NCBI GenBank assembly: GCA_013398295.1
Contig: VZSF01011179.1
Coordinates: 248,001-312,000 of the forward strand
DNA from: Chionis minor
Lineage: Eukaryota > Chordata > Aves > Charadriiformes > Chionididae
Direction of reading: 5' to 3'
Length of the DNA stretch: 64,000 nt
Positions 27,008 through 38,882 of the stretch are shown here, in pieces (positions within the stretch are counted from its first letter, which is position 1; each line of letters opens with the position of its first letter). Made by a program: the position numbers and the translations under genes. Below the pieces are notes generated by a model that made no database searches, was not told the DNA's origin, and saw only the letters and a list, made by a program, of their open reading frames with translations.

Positions 27008-27884
27008 TCAGAACATTTATTATCACATGATTATCAAATTTGTCTCCCAAGCTTTAGGATGTGACATTGCCTTAGAGTTTTTCAGCTTTTAACACTGTAT
27101 GTAGTTTTGTAGCAGCACATTTGAGGTCTGATACATGCAGATTGTATATGACTATTCATACAGTAAAAGTGAAATTAATCTAAGCTGCTCTGGTTAGAAG
27201 CTGTAATACCAGTAGATGGAGCAGTAATGAAGTACCAGATTCAAGGGCATTCTTTCCATAAACTTTAACTGCAGGGGCAATAAACACAGAGTGCCAGCTC
27301 ACATTAACTGAAATAAAAAAACCAGCAAGGTAATTTCTACGTAATGCTTATCAAAATTTTATCTCAAGTAAATGATTTGTAGTACCAGATTCTGTCAGGG
27401 CTGCTCCTCTTTCTGCCCCACATAGTCAGCCTATCCTTCTCTTAAGGAGAGATACCTTTCAACAAGAGGAAGAGACAATCTTCCCTCAATTTGTCAATTG
27501 ACATTCTTCAATAGGATATGATAAGATAATGTTGCAAACAGACATCGACTTTTAAAAGGTCTGTTTTCCCTCCTGAACCTAGACACAAAATAAATGAAGT
27601 GCCTGCTGACACTTCACTATCTGTGCTGATTCGCACGATGGTGTAAATACGCCTTTTCAGTGCTATGCAGGTGCCAGGGCTTATTGGGTAACAGATCCCC
27701 TTCATTTGCACTTGAAAAGAAATGAGTCTTTGGAGTGTAATCATCTCTGTGTTTATTTGTCACTCCCCCCCTCTCTTTTCTATTTTGAGGTTTATAAAGG
27801 ATGCAATGTGCTCCTCTTTTGCTCCGTGGGCCAACAGACTTCTCACTGCTCTCTAGAAGAAGAGTAACAAAGACGGGGGAGAAA

Positions 27885-27952
27885 AGACCAAACTAAACGA
27901 CCTCTCATTGCCCGTGGGATTTGGTTTCCTGCCAGAAGAGACCAAACTAAAC
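27885..27952. repeat. 14-bp direct repeat, 54 bp apart
   Basis: AGACCAAACTAAAC occurs at 27885-27898 and again at 27939-27952, both preceded by a GA-rich stretch. The spacing suggests a small old tandem duplication with diverged middle. Confidence 0.7.
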
Positions 27953-30900
27953 TTCAGCTCCCCTCCGCCACTATCTGTCTGCTTCCAACAGGATACAGCA
28001 GCAGCTCCACCTTCATGCGCTACTGATCTGAAAATACATAAGACATTTGAGAATCTAATTCTGCATTTGTGAGCAAGTAGCAGAGGTACCGTTTTCTCTC
28101 TTAGGGACGCAGCACACGCGCCTGTTTACATAAAAAGCACGTGTTTGTTTTTTCACCTTCACCAATGGTCTGGTCATACTGAGATCAGAGGCCACAGCCT
28201 GCTCGCCCTGTCCTGTGCACCACCAGCACTGCTACAAGCTCTTTGAGAACTGTTTCATTCAACACAGAGATGGTGCCTTTTCACGCAGAGAAGCGGAAAT
28301 GAAGCACAAGCAGTCTGTAAAATACTCTGCAAATTTAATCCCCAGTTCTGAAAAGCCCTAAGGTATTTGTCTTGACATTCAAATGAAGTGGGCCACTGAC
28401 TTCAACCGCAATGCTGAACCAGAGATCACAGAGCATAGGACTGCATTTCCTCAATTTGTCCAACACTCAAAACTCCAGATTATTTTGACAGGAATGCAGG
28501 GTGACCCAGGAATGCTCACCCTCGGTAGCAGTTACATAAATTTACCAAGCATTAATCTCTTCTTGTCTAGGATAAAGGCTGTCATATGATATTGCCACCA
28601 AAGCTACTTCTCCAAAGTAAACTGTAATTTGCACAAACTGACTAATAGCTTAGCCTGCTTATTTACATTTTTCTTTAATGACTTCTTCATCTAAGATTCT
28701 ATAGCCAAAGGAATAAAAAACCCAAACAACAACCAAAAAAACCCATCCCCGAATTGCACTTCCCTATCCTCTCTTCCCCTGCCCACTGCACTTTACCACG
28801 AAGAGAAAGGAAAGCTCTATTTCAAAGCAGGAGAGAGAGGAACAGCAAGGTTAGGAATTATACTCATAGTTGTGCAGATAGTCATTGCAGAAAGTAGCAT
28901 GAGAACCTGGATCTGAGTACTGCCACCCCCACTAATTAAAACATTCAAATGCCCACACTTTTCTTTTTCCCCTCTAATGTTCTTCATTATTGACACTATA
29001 TGTGAAGCTGCATTTAACAGCCCTTGTGGGTGGGCATAGGTCATTTTCTGCTTCTGCATATTCTATTTTCCCCAAGAGAGGCTTATGCAATATCCTGATG
29101 TTCAAACAATAATGGAGTCACGGAAAATGTGCTCTTGCATGAAAAGTTAGGGAGGGGGATGGGAGGAGATGGAGAGTTATCCCATTATCCTCAAAAGTTT
29201 CAATTTAAACCAGCTGTACAATAAATAACTTCCGGCACTTTGCCACTAGCACACTGAAAGGATGCTCTCTGAAAACAAATATTTTGGGTCAAGTGTGTAT
29301 ATCCACTATAATGGTAACACTGCCAGTACTTCCTGCTAATTCAGCAACAGCCACATGGGATTCTGCACAACTTCACTGTTTCCAAACATTGCTCTGCTTC
29401 AGAACCGGGACCTGGTTTTCTACCTAACATCATACTATTTCAGCCTGGGCAAGCAGTTCCCCCCAGCGCTAAGAGAGCATACTTCCCTAGGGAAACCTGC
29501 CTGCAACCTCTTATATCTGTTCTGGGCTGGTGATAAAGCCCAAGTTTTACTCGTTTTACTCCATGACCACGGTGCATGTACATCCCTGCCCCACACAGAT
29601 GTTCTCATGGGAAATTCAAGCTGAGGGCATCTCGGTTTTCCCTTCTGTTGTGAAAGGGAGGGAAGTGAATCAAGTCTCTTTCTCTCTCCTTCACCCAGAC
29701 ACCTTTTTCACATAACTTGTAGGAAATAAGTTCCTTTAACCTCTCTATATCCTCTGAAAACTTTGACTGCAAATAACCAGTGACTTCAAAAGCCCTTAGA
29801 GGACGTGCCAAAACACACGTTCATACAAACAGCAAGAAAATGGGATTTGTGTGACTGCGAGAAACTGAGCTAATAGCAAATACTCCATGATCCTTTATCA
29901 TAAAATGAATGTGTTTTTCCATACAAAGGCCATCACCAAAATTCACTAGCAAGGTACCACATTTTCAGATCACTTAAATAGTTAAGAATAAATACTACAT
30001 GTTTCCATTTTACTAGATAACACAAAGCATGGTTTGGGTTCTGTACTTCTGCATGGAACCACTCCAAGTATGGACAGCTGTCGCAGTCCTACTCCAAACC
30101 TTTTGATATTTCCTATTTTCTCCTAGCAGTTTTGAGGCCTACTGCAAGGTATCAATGGGGAAATACCTGCTTTCATTTTAAAGGAAAGTTACTAGTGACA
30201 ACAGGCTAGGAAAAGGTTGAGAAATGTACCAGAAAAACACCCAAAACTCCCCCCAAAGGCAAACAATATATACACACTGTTTAATATTAACAGGTATATA
30301 CACCCTAACATACAGGGTTTTTTTCCTGCATTTTTGTAACTTGGGGACGACATGGCTCATGCAGGTGACTATCACAATAGTTCACAACATATTTGGTTGG
30401 AAAAGTGGAGTATTTCTTTTCTATCAAAAGTTTTTGTGTTTGTTTTGTGAGATTTGGTGTCCAATTTCTCCAGCTGAAGCAGCTGAAAAACGTGCCTGAT
30501 CCAACAGCCATGCAAAATATATGTTGCTATCTAACTTAAATCTATCAGTCAAGTCTCTGGGGCTTCGACAGCTGCACCTATGACAGACTGACTTATGCTC
30601 CTCAAAATCCTTTGTTACCATTGAAGGCTTTTGTAAGATGCTTGCATAGAGTATCAACGCAAAAGACAAGTCACGCTGGGGCAGATGAAACATCTTCTAG
30701 CTCCTGTGGATGACATGATGATGCTCTGCCAGAAGACATCAGGCATGTATGACCTCTAATGACCCAAAATAACTGTGCAAGCCCTGCACCTCAGAGGCCA
30801 CATTCCCTCTGGACTTCTTACCTTGATCCACAAAGCATGGCAATTTGTTGCTGATCCAGGCAGCTCAGCTGTTCAAGACATCACAGTGAAGAAACGTACC

Positions 30901-31188
30901 ATCAAATTACTTTTCCATGCATGGATTATAGGTGCAGGTAGTCCACGCTGGGTTGGAAAAAACAAGGGGGGTGGGGTTGTTCCTTCATAAGCTTTGTGCA
31001 GACAGCTTGTGTCAGGCAAATGCCGTATGAGCTAAGGCAAGAGTGCACGGACGTTGAAATAAAAGCATCGCTCCTCACCTTTTGTCACATACTCTGTGGC
31101 CATGGAACTTTATCACATTATAAGTCTCTATCTGAATTGAGAGGTTTTAAACCCACTGCTCACTATTTTTACCTTACAAAATTACTAC

Positions 31189-31226
31189 GGGGGTGTGTGG
31201 GGTGGGTGTGTGTATGTGTGTGTGTA
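31189..31226 (+). repeat. GT-rich microsatellite with G runs
   Basis: G5, then alternating GT interrupted by GGGG and GGG, then (TG) repeats. It is an imperfect simple repeat with a mild G-quadruplex tendency. Confidence 0.85.
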
Positions 31227-31382
31227 AGATATCTAGATTCTCTTCCCCTTCATATTAAACGTTTGTACTGATTACCACCTTACCCTCCTTTGAAATCCAA
31301 TATTTAGACTGTCTTCTTAAAGGAGCAGGTCATGAGCCACCCTGCCATGAGCCTGCTATACAACTCAGATGCCTTTTTATGT

Positions 31383-31417
31383 TGGGGGGGTTGGGTTTTT
31401 TTTTGTTTGTTTGTTGT
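31383..31417 (+). repeat. G7/T-rich low-complexity tract
   Basis: A run of seven G, then GGG, then T9 followed by the short repeat GTTTGTTTGTTG. Simple sequence with no element body. Confidence 0.8.
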
Positions 31418-31599
31418 AGTTTTTTCAGTTGTTTTTTTAAAGAGCCTCCCTAAGTAGAAAGTACAACCTATGGCAGCTAGAGAACTTGCCCGCACGAAGA
31501 CTAAAACTATCTCAACGGTACAGAGCTTTCAGTAACCTCACAAGTGCCACCCTCTGCACTCCTGCTCAGCTCCTGTTCTCCAAAGCCACCATCGACATG

Positions 31600-31800
31600 C
31601 TCTGCAACCTGTCGCTCCATTAATTTTTCAACATTCAACCTTTCTCAACACCGTCATAATAAGAATAGCTATTGGAGACTTCCCTGCTAATTCATTAATA
31701 ATCACAAATCATCAGCTGTTCAGCTGATTTGAAACAGCAAATTTAAAAATCTCCTTCATTCACTCGCTTTTAGCAATTATCTCAGCATCACGGTTTGGCA
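31600..31800. promoter_or_regulatory. Possible regulatory segment with paired E-boxes
   Basis: Around 31.62-31.78 kb the DNA has several TAAT homeodomain cores (CCATTAATTT, GCTAATTCATTAATAATC). It also has the perfect inverted repeat ATCAGCTG-tt-CAGCTGAT (31711-31728), which contains two CAGCTG E-boxes two bases apart. Dense bHLH and homeodomain motifs are typical of vertebrate developmental enhancers. Conservation cannot be tested here, so this is a suggestion only. Confidence 0.2.
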
Positions 31801-32820
31801 TTTTTCTCCTGCACACAGACCATTTATCTTTTCTGTTCAGTCAGGGGCAAAAAGTAGAATAAGGCTCGCGTCAGCGTTGCCAAAGATGCGGGGAACAAAA
31901 GCCACAGAAGTCCTGGGGTCTGACTGCTGCAGTGCAATGAGATCCAGGATCCCGAAGTCCTTCAAGTGGAATTCTCTCAGAGAAGATTCAGTGTGCTGGC
32001 TCGTACAGTCCCCCTGCCAGGGGTTTAGCATGATTATTGGGAATAAAGAGAAACCATCTCTGGGCAATGGCCAAGGCTTGTCCCTACCTGAGCCCCAGCT
32101 GCCCAGCCCCTCCTGGCCTCTCCTAGCACCTCAGCTTTTCTGGCCAAGGGTCCCTGCACATCTGTACTGTCTGTACACGTCCCACTCTGCTGGCTTCCCC
32201 CTGCAGTCTGCTTTTCCCATCTGAGGGGAATTTCCTACCAGTGGGGCCATTAAAACATTAACATTGACTTAGGCTGGTGAAATCCTGACGGCAAAATGGA
32301 CCAGGTTTGCTGGCAAAGAAAGAGGAGAAGATAAACAGACATAAAATCATCAGTGTAATTTTCATTCCCATTTGATAAAGTCTGCAAAATCAACATATCA
32401 AATGCTCAGCACAGCAAACATCTGCACACAACCACGAGAACGAACACACATGGCTTTTTGCAGAATTTACCTTAAAGCGTCGCAACAGAACTAACGAATA
32501 TGACAGAAATCACTTCAATACTGGATATGAAAGATGATACATCCAACATCTTGGAAATAAAACCACAATAAAAAGTTAATCTGACAAGTTCAGTATTCCC
32601 TCTACCTTTTTTTTTTTTTTCACAGAATCTCCCCACATTTCTCCTCATTCATGCTTATAAACATCACCTTTAAAAACACTACAGTCTGAGTGTATTTTTT
32701 ATCTCCTCCCTTGCTGAAACTGAAGGCTGAGGTAGAGCTGAAAGAAATGGTGATTATTAATTCACTGCCCCCCACATAGTAGGACCAATCATCATCTTTG
32801 GATAAGAAGGCGTATTATAC

Positions 32821-32875
32821 AGAGAGAGAGTGTGTGTGTGTATATATATATATACGCACACACACACATATATAT
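32821..32875. repeat. Compound microsatellite (AG)n(TG)n(TA)n CG (CA)n(TA)n
   Basis: Five AG, five TG, seven TA, CG, about six CA and then TA repeats. The TG and CA blocks are complementary around the TA core, so the array is also an inverted repeat. Confidence 0.92.
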
Positions 32876-33717
32876 GGTAACAACTGGTTTTTCACTGTTA
32901 AAACTATTTGCTTTGAGACTGGAACATTCTGATCCTGGCAAAATGACGCAACTTATTAGTGGCAAGAAGTGACTCAGTGCCTTGCACTATTTTAGAAAGC
33001 CAGATGAGACGATCATTAACTCTGCTACTTCAAATTCACACACACTTCCAAATTCAAACTTTATTATGGGAAAAAGGAAAAAAAATAGAAGTACAATGGA
33101 AAAAACCTTCAAAATAAACCCATAAGAAAGTACAAAACACTACAGAGCTTTCAACTTGTTCTTCATAACGTGACAAGGAATGAGAAAATACAAGTACCTG
33201 GATCAATTATATATTCTAATTACCTCTTCTTTAAAAAACAGATTGTTAGACATCAAAAAGAAAAAACAAAATTTACCAAAAATCTCAAGGTTTTCTCCAT
33301 CTGCAGCTCTTCTAGCAAGCAAGCAAGAGATGCATTTAACCTAACTGTATCCATATTTGATACATACAGTTATTTCCCTCTGCCAGACACTTCATCTCAG
33401 CACAAACTGGTGCACCAGTAAGAGTGAAGAGGTATCCTCAGAGACCTCTCCTCCGGGATGCAGTTGTGTCCGAAATCCACACTGCATCACTGGGACAGCA
33501 CATGCTAGATCAGGCCAAAAATGACATCCCAATGGCTATCGCAAATTTGCAGAAGTAAAGATGGAAAGCTTTGCCCTGTCTTCAGTTAACCTTTTTGTCA
33601 ATCCTATTTCTCTGTACCCATGAACAGCAATAATTTCGTCTGGTTAAGCAAACCTTCAGAGGAAGCATTTTACATATTCTGTGTGCATATGTAAAATACA
33701 GACAAATTTATATATGA

Positions 33718-33840
33718 AGGCTGTGTGATATAGTGGTCACAGCATTAGGCAGAGCTAGAAAGACCCAGCTTCCATTTTGAGCAACATCATTAACATACAC
33801 TGAAATGTAAGTTATCTCCTCTCCCAGTTCACGCATCCCC
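33718..33840 (+). mobile_element. MIR-type SINE fragment
   Basis: An old tRNA-derived SINE in plus orientation. The head reads GTGTGATATAGTGGTCACAG, then CATTAGGCAGAGCTAGAAAG, then ACCCAGCTTCCATTTTGAGC, corresponding to the MIR start and A-box side. The core part appears as AAATGTAAGTTATCTCCTCT, which parallels the MIR stretch normally read as gcaagttacttaacctctc. Divergence is high, as expected for a MIR copy predating bird radiation. Its family was recognised by eye, not by alignment. Confidence 0.6.
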
Positions 33841-34183
33841 GAAGTGGAACTCCCCATACCTACCCGCTTCAAAAATAAGGCTTGCATAGCGCTAAGAAAG
33901 ACCAGCTGGGATCTGATGCTCCAACTGTACCAGCCAAGCCTCCTAGTGCAGCTTCCAGGCACCAGAAGGTGGTTTTGTTCACGCAGTTTATGACCGGTTT
34001 GTGCAGTGAAACAGGCTATGTGACATAAAAGCAGTTTTAGCTGTGACAGCTACATGTATACAGAGGTTTGTAAGCATTAATAAAGGAGAAAATAAATTTC
34101 TGCCCCTAAATTCTAAATGTTTGTAGCACAGATTTAGCCTAAGAGCTACTAAAACATTTTTTGTCTTGCTTATTAAAAAAAAT

Positions 34184-34322
34184 GGGGGGGGGGGGGGGGG
34201 GGGGGGGGAGTAAANNNNNNNNNNNNNNNNNNNNNNNNNNNNNNNNNNNNNNNNNNNNGGGGGGGAAGGGAAGGGAAGGGAAAAAAATGAACAAAAAAGG
34301 GGAAAAAGGAAAAAAAGGGGGA
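34184..34322 (+). repeat. Poly(G) tract, 44-N gap and G/A-rich repeat
   Basis: A run of 25 G (34184-34208) is followed by GAGTAAA-like bases and a gap of 44 N (34215-34258). It resumes with G7, then GGGAAGGGAAGGGAAGGG, which is a canonical four-run G-quadruplex motif, and more G/A-rich sequence. The gap most likely reflects failure to read through this tract. Confidence 0.95.
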
Positions 34323-34790
34323 GGGCTTCACATTTGACATTTATTAGAGGATACAATAATGTCATACTGAGTTTGTGTCACACTGAGCATCTCTGCCCTT
34401 ACGCACACATTCGACACAGAGATGGAGGCATAATACCCAGAGAGACAGGACACTCTTTTCCACATGAACCTTTCTAGCAACAATTAAAAAATTCAGCTAA
34501 GCATTTCTTCAACTACTATGTCTAACAATCTACGTGGATTTTAAATCCAGTATGGATGGTTTGTGTTTTGAAGCCAGAGTAGACTACATAATCCTATAAT
34601 CGCATGTAGTGAAGCTTTTGAGTTCATAATTGTGTCAATGTTATATGCCAACTGTACTACAACAAAGTTGCTAGTAATCATGTTTGATAGCTGTTTATGA
34701 AGAGACAGAAACCAAAATGTACCTAGAGAGCAGGAAAAATTAGAGTAGGGGAATGAAGACAGAGATGGAAAAAATCCCAAAGCCAAGGTT

Positions 34791-34813
34791 GGGGGGGGGA
34801 GGGAGGAGGAAGA
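34791..34813 (+). repeat. G9 run in G/A-rich DNA
   Basis: Nine G, A, then GGGAGGAGGAAGAGG. Simple sequence with the same orientation as the other long G runs. Confidence 0.85.
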
Positions 34814-35943
34814 GGATTATTGTCTTGTTTAAGTCATCTCCTGTATTGAAAGGAGACTGCAATCAGAAATCTGCCACTTACCCAACAAATTAGCCTTTTA
34901 AAAACATCCTTTAGCAGATGTGTGCCATGAAGTAATCAGTGCGCACATTACATGAAAAACCATTTACCACAGGAAGCAGGATTACACTGAATCAAGCAAC
35001 AAAACTGACTCTCCCTCAAAAAAAAATTATTAAAATAATGCGATGTATTATTTCAGACTAGTATTTTCAACCTGAAGCATCATCAGGTATGAAATGTTGA
35101 GATTAATTGGAAGACGAGGATTCAGGGAACTTTACATCAATTTTTTTCCCCACTTCAAGCCCGAAGGTTTGGGAGTAAGCTGACATGCACCCTAGAAGAG
35201 ACAAGGAGTGTGCTTTATGCCAGTATCAGCCTCCCACTTCAGGCCTCCTGCGTAAACACACAAATTTATTACACACTGTAAAAACTTGGTTTCTCAGCAA
35301 CCAGGGAGGATGAGGGGCTTAGTCTCCAGATCTGAAATCCACTTTGGCACATCACACCCGCTTTCGCTCCTCTCATCTCCCCAGGGAAGGTCACGGGCTG
35401 AGGGCTGCCTGGGCGCTTCAAATGTGCTTGGTGAGCCACACATTCGTGTACGCACCCCAGAGCAGAATCGAACAGAAGCAGGGAAAAGAACTGAAATGCG
35501 GCCACAGGCTCTGGAAGTTGTGGACCATATCCCGCCCATGGACCACAAATGCTTCACTCCAGCTTTGCTGGACTGCAACCACCAACAAAGCTTTCCAGCA
35601 CATACCACTTACCCCAAAAAATTACTAGCTCAAACACAAGATCACACATACAAGGGAAGACATTACTATCACCAAGTATTAAAATAGGAAAGCTTTTCGC
35701 CTCATGCTCTAAAGCCCTCACTCTGGACCCATGCTGGAGCGGACTCGGTTAACCTTCTGCCACCCAGCCAGACAGCAGAGCTTGACTTTAGCTCCCTAAA
35801 ACTGATCTTGAAACTAAGAAGCCACAGACTAAGAATGCAAAAGCACCCATCATTACAGGCAGAGAGGATAAACAAAACCAAAACAAAAATACCAGGGACG
35901 CTCTTTTGATTGTAGCATCACATTCCATAGGTCATCATCATCA

Positions 35944-36160
35944 GCCTAATGGTTAAAACAAATTTATGGGAAATGCCCCTCTCTCCCATTCCTAATTGTA
36001 GCACTGATTTACTACATAGCCCTGACCAGGTCATTTAACCTCCCCCTTTGTTTTAATCAGCTGTAATGGGAGGATGAAGATCTACATCACTTGAGGTCTG
36101 AAGAAGCTTCTTTAATACTAGAAGATGCTTTGAAGAATAAGGACGCAACAGCAACAATAC
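35944..36160 (+). mobile_element. MIR-type SINE, nearly full length
   Basis: Head: GCCTAATGGTTAAAACA, close to the MIR start (cctagtggttagagca). Middle: GCACTGATTTACTACATAGC, then CCTGACCAGGTCATTTAACC, then TCCCCCTTTGTTTTAATCAG, then CTGTAATGGGAGGATGAAGA, which parallels the conserved MIR core (tgtgaccttgggcaagtcac...ctgtaaaatggg). Tail: AGATGCTTTGAAGAATAAGG, like the amniote MIR tail (gtaaagcgctttgaaga). It is the clearest SINE in the window and an old, inactive copy. Confidence 0.8.
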
Positions 36161-36704
36161 AAAGCACACACACGGTAATGAATCAACTGCTGTATAATAA
36201 ATAACTTCTCTTTAAGAACAAAACAAAAATAAGATTTGAAAGCCAGTTTTCTAAGATGCAGCAAAAGAAGTGGACTCAGGTTCTATTACATCACAGTAGA
36301 TTGCTGGGATACTCTGAAAATTGAGTTCACTAAACAATGCGTTTACATCCCAATGAAAACACTGTTCCAAAACCGCAAAGTCTTATAACAACTGTATGTT
36401 TATAACAGTGTTCAAATCTTTCAGATTCATTACAGTTTTGTTTCTAGCTTCTCTAATATATGCACATTTTTGGCCATTCCTACTAATTCTTTGTGATTAT
36501 TTGCTCAAGCATTCAGCAAATGCAGGTACTAGACACGGGAACCCCTCTCCTGCATACCAAATATGCCCTAAAAATCATAAATAGTTTAGCACAGACAAGC
36601 AAATATGTAAGACTATCTAATATGAGCTTTTGTACATTTGACCTGGTTTGGAAATGAACACCTCTTTTTCCAGCTAGCTTCTGTTCTTTCCATTTACACA
36701 GACA

Positions 36705-37271
36705 ATGCTGTACCCCTTCCAGCTTTTAAAAGCTCCCCTGGTTAAGGAACAAATACCAGTCATTCTCTGCTCCAGAAACCTACACACACCGCCTTTATTT
36801 AGCAATACATTTGAATGGAAGGATGAGCGTCAATGGACAAACGTCTCATCTATGCCACAGCATCATTTTGGCACTTATGAAAACATTAAAGAACAGAGCC
36901 ATGGTTTTAGCAGTTACTGTATGGATAGCCTTTTCAGGTTTCTCACAAAAAGACAGACGAAATGCATCTGTAATCAATACGTTTTATTCTTTGCATTGAT
37001 GGCATTTTCTTGTGATTTACAATGCTGGTCATTCAATCATTACCCACAGGCATTCTCAGAACATCCAGAGTCTGAAGTAAAGTATGGAACAGCTCCATTT
37101 ACCTTAAATTCCATTAAATCTATGACACTAAATAAGACTGGAAGGAAGGGAAATCCTATAGAAATGCAGGTAACAGCACTTAACTTTATTGTCAATTCTG
37201 AGATTAATTCATTCCATAATTCACTAAATCTGGAGCGTATCCCTGCAATCAACTCCACCCTGCACGTGTGA
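36705..37271 (+). other. Longest open frame (188 codons), doubtful
   Basis: The longest ATG-to-stop frame in the window. The predicted protein has no signal peptide, no repeated structure and no motif that I recognise, and the start codon context (ACAATGC) is weak. No splice-site pair frames it convincingly. Rough expectation for this composition is well below one such frame per 64 kb, so it is recorded. A stop-poor noncoding segment remains the most likely explanation. Confidence 0.1.
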
Positions 37272-37619
37272 CGACACAGTGCTTGCCTGAAAGCCTCGCT
37301 CCAGAACATTTTGCTTACTCATACGCATATTGCACCGGGACCCCCTGTCTTTAAAATTATATATGCTGCAACCTGACCTCTTGCCATGAGTGGATTTTGC
37401 ACACTGTACTGCCTGATTATACATTTTTAACAATTCAGTTTCTCAGTCACAGTTAAAAAGGAAATTTCATTGTCTCAAGTGTTTTCTACCACTAGCCTCT
37501 GCAAACAAGTGTCCAAAGTCTCATCTGGTACTCTTAAAAATTATGACACTCCAACCAATGTGCCTAACCTTGTGCTAGCACCAAGCCCCGTGTCAGGAAA
37601 AAAATGGATTTTATTTTAT

Positions 37620-37800
37620 TTTTTTTGCTGTTCAGTCCCTTAATGGCTCTCATTAATTGCCAGGGTCCACCTTTCAAGTAAGCAGCTCTGGTGTTTAACA
37701 ACATACACAATTAGCTGGCCCTGTTACTGTTTATCTCGGAGGCAGGCACGGAAATTTCCAAGCGCGCGGTTTCTGCCGTGCCCATTAGAAGGAAGAGCGA
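37620..37800. promoter_or_regulatory. Possible regulatory segment
   Basis: Compact motifs include TTAATGG and CATTAATTGCC (homeodomain-like), CAATTAGCTGG, TGTTTATC (forkhead-like), GGAAATTTCC (37750-37759, a palindromic kB-like site) and a small CpG cluster AAGCGCGCGG. This mix in otherwise CpG-poor DNA resembles conserved enhancers. No conservation data were available. Confidence 0.2.
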
Positions 37801-37814
37801 GGACATTAGTCTTT

Positions 37815-38318
37815 GTGACATATGGTATTCAGATGCACCCCACTGACACAGAACATAAATGGCCTTGGGGCACTGATGGCGAACACGTAACTCCTGAAGC
37901 CATCATGATCCAACTGCCCACCAATTTATCACTGTGTTACAAAAGCCATGTGTATTCACTCACTTCTGTTAACTATCAATTCAAAGGGGGCCGGCATGTC
38001 ACTACGAAAGGGACAGTCAATAAAACTGGTAGTGTGCTCCAAAGCTTTTTCCATGCTGAGCGCTTTGCTGCACACCGAGTTTTCTTGTCAGGTGGAAATC
38101 ACCAGGAGAAATTCTCCATGACTGCCTCTCTCCCCCCGCCTGCAGATGTACATCTGGGAGCAAACACTGAAAGAACTTTATTGGAGGCAATGGAAAATGA
38201 AAGCCAAACAAAATTCTCATCTCTCATTTTGCTTTCATGCTTTGCAAGCCCTCTCAAATTTCTTCTAATACTGCAAATGAAAATAGATGCAAATGGAAGC
38301 GGGAGAACTAGTAAATAA
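37815..38318 (+). other. Long open frame (167 codons), doubtful
   Basis: The second longest ATG frame, on the same strand and in the same reading frame as the one ending at 37271. No motif is recognised; the C-terminal third has one hydrophobic stretch (about residues 137-153, LILLSCFASPLKFLLIL). It contains an ATGCAAAT octamer (38287-38294), the POU-factor site, which fits regulatory DNA as well as coding DNA. Confidence 0.1.
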
Positions 38319-38424
38319 TCGACTGTCTGATTACCGTTGTCTGCTTCTATGCAGAGCTCATTTGATAATTATGAAGAACCGCAAATAAGCTATGTAGTTC
38401 TACCAATAAAAGCCACATATTTAT

Positions 38425-38440
38425 GGGGGGGGGGAGGGGG
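38425..38440 (+). repeat. Poly(G): G10-A-G5
   Basis: Ten G, one A, five G. Same form and orientation as the tract at 2230-2249. Confidence 0.9.
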
Positions 38441-38489
38441 AATACACTAGATCACATTTTCTACACCATTGTCCCTTTTGACTGCCTCT

Positions 38490-38539
38490 CTTATTTTGAG
38501 CTTAATATATCTACTGCTTTACTTATTTTGAGCTTAATA
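38490..38539 (+). repeat. 18-bp direct repeat, 32-bp period
   Basis: CTTATTTTGAGCTTAATA occurs at 38490-38507 and 38522-38539 without mismatch. The intervening DNA (TATCTACTGCTTTA) gives a 32-bp unit. Probably a recent local duplication. Confidence 0.9.
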
Positions 38540-38882
38540 GAGATGACCAACTCAGAGACAAATGCTTGGGTGCTGCTGCATTTAAAAAACATGAAAATAT
38601 TGCAGTAATATCCTAGCATGGCTCATGAAATACAGGTCTTGAGTTTCTTTTTTATCTTAATTTACAACTTTACAAGACCAATTTCCTTTCAGCTACATAT
38701 AAATAGAAGTAGTATGGCTGACACAGAAAAATGGCTCATGTCCGGCTGCAAAATTGCTTAAAAGATGCATTTAACATTGCCCCTAAACCAAAATAAAGCA
38801 AAATCAAATAGTGGAGGAGGAAAAGCTTAGAAGATGAAAGCTGAAGATGATGTTATGCTGACTAAAACATACAAATATTCTT

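Larger units (their letters stand above)
24101..33717. other. Unique noncoding interval with scattered simple repeats
   Basis: No gene recognised. It includes overlapping hairpins at 25441-25468, a nearly pure A/T segment around 26.95-27.0 kb, a 14-bp direct repeat near 27.9 kb, GT-rich and GA/GT/TA/CA microsatellites near 31.2 and 32.8 kb, a T14 run at 32607-32620, and a segment near 31.7 kb that resembles regulatory DNA. Open frames are short and without motifs. Confidence 0.65.
33841..35943. other. Noncoding interval with poly(G) and gap
   Basis: No gene recognised. It contains the poly(G)/gap/GA tract at 34184-34320, a second G run at 34791-34799, and a somewhat GC-richer stretch at about 35290-35580 with overlapping short open frames on both strands and no protein motif. 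Confidence 0.65.
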
